Shown here piece by piece: positions 33,301 through 37,739 of a stretch of 37,739 nucleotides of DNA. Numbering within the stretch: the stretch's first letter is position 1; the number at the start of each line of letters is the position of its first letter. The DNA is taken from positions 1 through 37,739 of the forward strand of contig JAEUIN010000072.1 in assembly GCA_016793115.1 (NCBI GenBank), read 5' to 3'. Under the pieces are notes generated by a model. That model was not told the origin of the DNA and ran no database searches. It was given only the letters and a program-made list of their open reading frames with translations. The position numbers were made by a program, and so were the translations under genes. This stretch comes from Planctomycetaceae bacterium. Its GTDB lineage: Bacteria > Planctomycetota > Planctomycetia > Pirellulales > PNKZ01.

Positions 33301-36300
33301 CGCCTACGCACAACTCGGCGCTCAAGAGTATGTCCTATCGCCCGAACACGGCCGCGACGGCTACGACGCCCTCGTTCGCGATCTAACGGCGACGGGCAAA
33401 GTTCCCTCGCGCATCGTACACCTTTGGCTCACGACCTCGGACACTTCGCATCGGCCCGGCTCAAGCTTCTTTCATCGCACGCAAGAGCAAGGATTTTACA
33501 GCCTGCTCTTTCTAGCGCAAGCCGTTGAGGCCGAAAAATGGCCGCGGCCGCTGCATTTGACCGTCGTGACCAACGGGATGGAAAAAACGCGCGGTGAGTT
33601 GCTTCTCTACCCGGAGAAGGCCACGGTGCTCGGCCCGGTCGGCGTGATTCCGCGGGAACTCGACGGCACGAATTGCGTGGTAATCGACGTCGCGTTGCCG
33701 GTTGCGGCAAAGCTCGGGGTCGGCAAACGACGACGACGGAGTGACGCGCTTCTTATGCTCGCCGATCAACTGTTGCAGGAGTTGGAACAACCGACTGCGA
33801 TATGTCGAAGGATCGCGTTGCGCGGCGAACGACGTTATGAACTCGGCTATGCCCGGCGCCGGCTCCCCGGCGGGAGCGCTGCGAAGGCCTCGAACGCAAA
33901 TTCGCCGGATCTGTGTTCCGAGATTCGTCCGCATGGCGTCTACCTCATCACCGGCGGCTTCGGCGGTATCGGCTTGGTTGCGGCGGATCACTTGGCCCGC
34001 ACGGCGAAAGCGAAACTCGTGCTTGTCGGTCGTTCGGCGTTGCCGCCGGCCGAGCAGTGGGACGCTTGGCTCAAGTCGCACAGCGACGCGAACTCCGTGA
34101 GCCGGCGAATTCGGCAGGTGCGCGAGCTAGAGTCGTACGGCGCGGAAGTGTTCGCCGCGGAAGCCGACGTCACCGACGTCGAGGAGATGCGGGCAATCGT
34201 CGCGGAGACGAAGCGCCGTTTTGGAGCTTGCCACGGCGTGATCCATGCCGCCGGAGTCTTAAACGACGGTCTCATCGCTCTCAAAACCCAGTCCGAAGCC
34301 GAAACGGTGTTCGCTCCTAAGGTTCATGGAGCCCTCGTGCTCGACGAAGTGCTCGCCGACGTTCCGCTCGACTTCTTCGTCGTCTTTTCGTCGACGAGCA
34401 CCGTCACGACGCCGGTCGGGCAGGTCGATTACGTCGCGGCCAACGCGTTTCTCAACGCCTTCGCAGAAAGTCGCAATCGGGCCGGGCGTCGGGTGGTCGC
34501 CCTGAACTGGGGGATCTGGAACGAAGTCGGCATGGCGGCTCAAGCCTTGTCGAAGTCGGCCGCGCGCGGCGAATCGCTCGAGGAAGTGCCGGCGGCGCAT
34601 CCCTTGTTCGATTATCGCCTCGGCGGTCTGCACGACCGGCGCGTCGAACTCGTCGGTCGCCACAGCGTCGCGACGCATTGGGTTTACGACGAGCATCGGA
34701 CATCGTCCGGACAAGCCGTGCTGCCGGGTACGGGGTATTTGGAATTGGCCCGCGCGGCGCTCGCCGAATTGGACGAGTCGCGCTGGTTCGAGATTCACGA
34801 CTTATTCTTCTTAAGTCCGCTTTCCATCGACGACGACGCGTCGCGCGACGTGACCGTGGCGCTGGTGCGCGAAGAAAGCGGTTACACGATGGAAGTGCTG
34901 GGGCGGCCGGCTCGCGATCGCGCATCGGCGCCGCAGACGCATGCCGTGGCCCGGCTCGTCGCCGGCGAGCGGACGACGCCGGCTCGACTCGATTTGGCCG
35001 CTCTCCGCGGCCGTTGCCGCACTGTGAGATACGCCCAGGCGGGGACGGCGTTGCATACCCGCCAGGAAGACCATCTCCGCTTCGGGCCGCGCTGGAGCGT
35101 TTTGCGTTCCACGGCCTACGGCAGTGCGGAAGCTTTTGCTGAATTGTCGTTGTCGGAGCAGTTCTACGGTGACTTGAGCCGCTACGCGCTCCATCCGGCG
35201 CTTATGGATTTGGCGACCGGCTTCGCCATGGACCTGATCGCCGGCTACGAAGGCTGCCGAGACCTCTGGGTGCCGGTGTCGTACAAACGGGTGACATTCC
35301 TTGCGCCGCTCACGCCGCAGATCGTGAGTTGGGTCCGCGGTCGAACGGAGAACTCGGTCGACGCCGGCTTTGCGACGTTCGACGTGACGATCGCCGACGC
35401 CGACGGCAACGTGCTGGTGCAAGTGGAAGAATTCACGATCAAGCGCCTTACAGAATCCGACGCGTTCGGCCGATCGCAGCCCAAGGCTCCGCCGCTTCGG
35501 GCCGACGTCGAGTTCGAGGCCGACGACGCACCGTCGCCCGCGGAGGCGGCGCTCCGAGCTAACTTGCGCAACGGCATTCGGCCTCTGGAAGGGATCGAAG
35601 CGCTGATTCGCGTGCTGAATTCCCGGAGCGGCGACGCGCAGCTCATCGTGTCGTCGCTCGACTTGAAGCAACTCATTCGTCAGGCCGAGGAGACGGTCGT
35701 TCCGAAGGCCGTCGAAGCGGGAGCAAAGTTCGCGCGTCCGCAACTCGACGGCGAGTTGGTCGAACCGCGCGACAATCTGGAGCGAGCGCTGGTTGGGATT
35801 TGGCAGGAACTACTCGGCGTGTCCACCATCGGCGTTCGCGACAGCTTCTTCGACCTCGGCGGGCACTCTCTCATCGCCGTTCGCGTGTTCGCGCAAATCA
35901 AGAAGATGTTCCAAGTGGAACTGCCGATTTCCGTACTATTCGCCGCCCCGACGATCGAAGGCTGTGCCAATCTCTTGAGAGCCGAGATCGGCGACGTGGA
36001 CTCCACCGCTCCGACCGACGCCGAAGCGGCCGCGGCGAAGCATCATGCACGATACACTCATCTCGTGCCGATGCACGAAGGGGGCGGCGGCAAGAAACCG
36101 CCGCTGTTCATCGTCGCCGGCATGTTCGGCAACATTCTCAATCTGCGCCACTTGGCGCATCTCATCGGCAACGACCGTCCCTGCTACGGCTTGCAGGCCC
36201 GCGGTCTTTACGGAGAACACGAGCCGCATGCGACGTTTGAAGAAGCGGCGGCGGACTATTTGAAAGAGATGCGCACCGTGCAGCCGCGGGGGCCGTACTT

Positions 36301-36967
36301 AGTGGCCGGCTTCTCGGGCGGCGGCATTTCCGCCTATGAGATCGCTCGGCAACTGCGCCGCGACGGAGAACAGGTCCTGTTTCTCGGCATGCTCGACACG
36401 CCGCTGCCGCGCAGTGAACAACTGACGACGCGCGATCGCCTGCGAATCCAATGGCAACGATTCGCGCGCGAGAAACACCGGTACGTCTGGAATTTCGTCG
36501 CGGGACGCGTGAAATGGGAGTGGGAACAGTTGCGAAAGCGACTCTTCGGCGTCGTCGAGCCGGCCGCGGCCGAAGCGCAGTTTCGCTCGGCGACGATCGA
36601 ACAAGCGTTTCGTGCCGCTTGTGATATCTATCAGCCGCCCGAGTATGACGGCAAATTGTGGTTATTCCGACCCCAGCTCCGACCGACGCACGTCTTCGGT
36701 CCGGACCGAATGATCAACGCCGATCGGCGCTTCATCTACCACGACAACGGCTGGTCGCGCCACGTCTCCGACGTCGAAGTTCAGGTCGTGCCGGGGGATC
36801 ACGACAGCATGGTCTTGGAACCGAACGTTCGCGTGCTCGGCGCGCGACTTCGTAAAGCGATCGAACAAGCGGAAGCCGACTTTAAGACGCGACGCAACGC
36901 GGTTTCGTCGTCGCTCACGGTCGTCGAACGCGCGAACCACGAACAACTCGCGGAGATCGGATCATGA
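30368..36967 (+). CDS. Type I PKS module: KS-AT-KR (with inserted DH)-ACP-TE
   Basis: A 2199-residue single-module polyketide synthase. KS (about 22-450) has Cys195 (TACSTS), His331 (CHGTGT) and His371 (NIGHLD). AT (about 545-860) has Ser644 (GHSLGE) and His743 in IAAHS, which is neither the malonyl HAFH nor the methylmalonyl YASH motif. The KR Rossmann motif GGFGGIG lies at 1196-1202, with Ser1342, Tyr1355 and Asn1359; LND suggests B-type stereochemistry. DH (about 1415-1715) has His1443 and Asp1614. The KR C-terminal cap ([11 protein letters not shown], from 1736) comes only after the DH. ACP Ser1834 (GGHS) and TE with Ser1983 (GFSGGG) and His2145 follow. The GTG at 30368 is used; ATG 30383 is possible. 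The stop overlaps the next start as ATGA. Confidence 0.92.
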   Translation: MTNERMSLALDRQESEIDVAPNDIAVVGLALHVPGAENPAAFWRNLRDGVESVRTFTNDELIAAGVSAESLENPNYVKSGVVLDNLEMFDAEFFGLSPKEAAIMDPQHRHFLECAWEALESAGHPPERFDGRIGVFAGCGMGAYFTQNLLSNPELVQSVGMFLLRHTGNDKDFLATRVSYCLNLTGPSVNIQTACSTSLVAVHTACQSLLSGECDMALAGGVTIELPHRHGYLYKKNEILSPDGHCRAFDHRSKGTIFGSGAGVAVLRRLEDALRDGDAIYAVVKGSAVNNDGASKIGYFAPSVDGQSAAMAEALAVADVAADTVGYVECHGTGTPIGDPIEIAALTQAYRQSTERTGYCAVGSVKTNIGHLDTAAGVVGLAKAALALENRQLPPSLNYEAPNPSIDFASSPFKVNDKLQDWPAAESPRRAAVNSLGVGGTNAHVVLEEAPTRKPTTPSRRPYQLLALSARNRAALEEASQRLARHLRENPHENLADVAYTLLHGRKKFDVRRVVAARDGAEAAALLESGDAARVFTQKASDTKASLVFMFPGGGAQYPRMGRDLYEAEPVFKQWIDRGFAWLEGKLDVDLRSLWFAPPERDEELRGTWERPSIQLPAIYLCEYALAQLWTEWGVKPAALIGHSLGENTAAALAGVFSFEDGLGLVALRGKLFERVTPGGMVSVPLAPEAIAPWLGEHLDLATVNGPEFCTVSGPTAALDDLLMRLAKDGIEAKRVPINIAAHSRLLEPILADFEAYLRKIRLNKPTLPLISNRSGRWLTEAQATDPRYWVEHLRNTVRFADGIGTLLETPGRVLLEVGPGKTLSSLARQHRALNPNQLVASSLRHPKEEISDVAFFISALGRLWSAGVEFDEGRLWVGEERRRVRLPTYAFQRQAYWIEPGKPAGERHGAAATLSRLENVDDWFSHPVWRLRELESSEVAADPTVWLVFLDDAGLGSAVVEKLRAAGHEVATVRTGDAYAQLGAQEYVLSPEHGRDGYDALVRDLTATGKVPSRIVHLWLTTSDTSHRPGSSFFHRTQEQGFYSLLFLAQAVEAEKWPRPLHLTVVTNGMEKTRGELLLYPEKATVLGPVGVIPRELDGTNCVVIDVALPVAAKLGVGKRRRRSDALLMLADQLLQELEQPTAICRRIALRGERRYELGYARRRLPGGSAAKASNANSPDLCSEIRPHGVYLITGGFGGIGLVAADHLARTAKAKLVLVGRSALPPAEQWDAWLKSHSDANSVSRRIRQVRELESYGAEVFAAEADVTDVEEMRAIVAETKRRFGACHGVIHAAGVLNDGLIALKTQSEAETVFAPKVHGALVLDEVLADVPLDFFVVFSSTSTVTTPVGQVDYVAANAFLNAFAESRNRAGRRVVALNWGIWNEVGMAAQALSKSAARGESLEEVPAAHPLFDYRLGGLHDRRVELVGRHSVATHWVYDEHRTSSGQAVLPGTGYLELARAALAELDESRWFEIHDLFFLSPLSIDDDASRDVTVALVREESGYTMEVLGRPARDRASAPQTHAVARLVAGERTTPARLDLAALRGRCRTVRYAQAGTALHTRQEDHLRFGPRWSVLRSTAYGSAEAFAELSLSEQFYGDLSRYALHPALMDLATGFAMDLIAGYEGCRDLWVPVSYKRVTFLAPLTPQIVSWVRGRTENSVDAGFATFDVTIADADGNVLVQVEEFTIKRLTESDAFGRSQPKAPPLRADVEFEADDAPSPAEAALRANLRNGIRPLEGIEALIRVLNSRSGDAQLIVSSLDLKQLIRQAEETVVPKAVEAGAKFARPQLDGELVEPRDNLERALVGIWQELLGVSTIGVRDSFFDLGGHSLIAVRVFAQIKKMFQVELPISVLFAAPTIEGCANLLRAEIGDVDSTAPTDAEAAAAKHHARYTHLVPMHEGGGGKKPPLFIVAGMFGNILNLRHLAHLIGNDRPCYGLQARGLYGEHEPHATFEEAAADYLKEMRTVQPRGPYLVAGFSGGGISAYEIARQLRRDGEQVLFLGMLDTPLPRSEQLTTRDRLRIQWQRFAREKHRYVWNFVAGRVKWEWEQLRKRLFGVVEPAAAEAQFRSATIEQAFRAACDIYQPPEYDGKLWLFRPQLRPTHVFGPDRMINADRRFIYHDNGWSRHVSDVEVQVVPGDHDSMVLEPNVRVLGARLRKAIEQAEADFKTRRNAVSSSLTVVERANHEQLAEIGS

Positions 36968-37449
36968 ACGAATCCAACACGTCGTCGTTGAATTCGGTGC
37001 CTGAGTTCTGGCTTCCCGGCCTCGCCGAGCCGGCTGGGGCCGTGCCCCCGCGCCGACGCATCTTGATCGGCAAGCCGGGCCTCGACGGTCATGACCGCGG
37101 GGCGAAATATGTGGCCCAGATCCTCCGCGACGCCGGGCATGAAGTGATTTACACGGGGATTCGCCGCACACCGGAGCAAATCGTCGCCGCCGCCGTGCAG
37201 GAAGACGTCGATGCGATCGGCCTCAGCCTGCTGTCGGGAGCGCACAACGAACTGTTCGCTCGAGTTTTGGAACTGCTGCGCGAGCGCGAGGCCGGGGATA
37301 TCGTCGTGTTCGGCGGAGGCGTGATCCCCGCCGAGGACATTGAACGATTGCTGGCTCTCGGCGTGCGTGCGATCTTCACGCCCGGGACGCCGGCCGACGA
37401 GATCGTCACGAGCGTCAATGAACTCTTGCTTGAGCGGCGTCGAGCATGA
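36964..37449 (+). CDS. Stand-alone B12-binding subunit of an acyl-CoA mutase
   Basis: A 161-residue cobalamin-binding domain homologous to the C-terminal domain of methylmalonyl-CoA mutase. The base-off cobalamin motif DxHxxG is Asp41, His43, Gly46 ([10 protein letters not shown]); SLLSGAH and FGGGVIP are the other B12 contacts. As a separate small protein it matches the small-subunit layout of isobutyryl-CoA or 2-hydroxyisobutyryl-CoA mutases rather than the fused methylmalonyl-CoA mutase. A large catalytic subunit is therefore expected nearby, probably past the right edge. Residues 1-28 form a non-conserved leader. The ATG overlaps the PKS stop (ATGA) and its own stop overlaps the next ATG, so it is translated with the PKS, suggesting that the mutase makes a CoA building block for it. 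Confidence 0.92.
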   Translation: MNESNTSSLNSVPEFWLPGLAEPAGAVPPRRRILIGKPGLDGHDRGAKYVAQILRDAGHEVIYTGIRRTPEQIVAAAVQEDVDAIGLSLLSGAHNELFARVLELLREREAGDIVVFGGGVIPAEDIERLLALGVRAIFTPGTPADEIVTSVNELLLERRRA

Positions 37450-37739
37450 GCCGCGACGTGGCCCAACTAGTCGCAGCCGTCCGCGGCGCGTCGGAAGCGG
37501 CGCGTACGCGCGCCGCCGGCCGACTCATGACGGCGCTCGCGGACCGCACGAAAGCCGTCGGGGAATTGCTCGCCGTGCTGAATGCGCGGGAACTGCCGCG
37601 GCCGGGCTATGTCTTGGGAATTACCGGAGCTCCCGGTGCCGGCAAGTCGACGCTTGTCGACGCGCTCGTCGCTCGGTTACTCAAGCGTGCGGCAAACATG
37701 CGCATCGCCGTCGCAGCCGTCGATCCGACTTCACCGTTC
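37446..37739 (+). CDS. meaB: MeaB/ArgK-type G-protein chaperone of a B12 mutase (cut by window edge)
   Basis: The first 98 codons of a P-loop GTPase that protects and loads cobalamin into acyl-CoA mutases. The Walker A motif GAPGAGKST is at 61-69 with Lys67, followed by [12 protein letters not shown], the characteristic MeaB segment. The N-terminal helical part is shorter than in some homologues but normal. It overlaps the B12 subunit gene by 4 bp (ATGA). The open frame runs to the last base, so the C-terminus lies outside. Presence next to the B12 subunit confirms an adenosylcobalamin mutase system. Confidence 0.93.
   Translation, partial: MSRDVAQLVAAVRGASEAARTRAAGRLMTALADRTKAVGELLAVLNARELPRPGYVLGITGAPGAGKSTLVDALVARLLKRAANMRIAVAAVDPTSPF

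Overview
The window is high-GC DNA that reads as a planctomycete chromosome segment, probably Pirellulales-like. This rests on the very large secreted mosaic protein (TIM barrel, LamG-like, beta-propeller, terminal cytochrome c), a secreted S9-like hydrolase of a type common in that phylum, the RNase E/G plus DUF2344 pair, and general protein style. The taxonomic call is an inference. I see no tRNA, rRNA, CRISPR array, transposase or phage gene.

Left part (1-9717, all minus strand). Read in the direction of transcription, the genes are: a secreted alpha/beta hydrolase (9717-7678), a flavin monooxygenase-like protein (7482-6184), hibernation factor HPF (5954-5610), an EIIA of the PtsN type (5481-5005), HPr (5002-4718), Enzyme I (4396-2654), a DUF2344 protein (2530-1772) and an RNase E/G that runs off the left edge (1668-1). 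The three PTS proteins keep all their phosphorylation residues. No sugar permease is present here, so a regulatory phosphorelay is the natural reading.

Middle part (10254-23936). An orphan beta-class DNA methyltransferase carries an unusual C-terminal half: a duplicated ~43-residue module and a degraded UvrC-like GIY-YIG domain. Paired inverted repeats lie upstream of it. Next come a histidine kinase and a sigma-54-type response regulator (9 bp apart), MsrA, a small exported protein, the 1410-residue mosaic protein translationally coupled to a GntR/FCD regulator, and a divergent alpha/beta hydrolase plus amidohydrolase pair. An 18-bp perfect palindrome lies in the divergent gap.

Right part (23974-37739). 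This is the most interesting region. It holds a glycosyltransferase and, divergently, a compact NRPS-PKS assembly line. The first megasynthase is formyltransferase / half condensation domain / adenylation domain with an inserted luciferase-like monooxygenase / PCP. The second is KS-AT-KR-ACP-TE with a dehydratase apparently inserted inside the KR domain. It is followed, with two consecutive ATGA start-stop overlaps, by a stand-alone B12-binding mutase subunit and a MeaB-type GTPase cut by the right edge. Together they suggest a formylated, alpha-oxidised glycine-like starter (specificity is inferred), one polyketide extension, thioesterase release, and a dedicated AdoCbl-mutase supply of acyl-CoA. 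I do not recognise this cluster as a described pathway.
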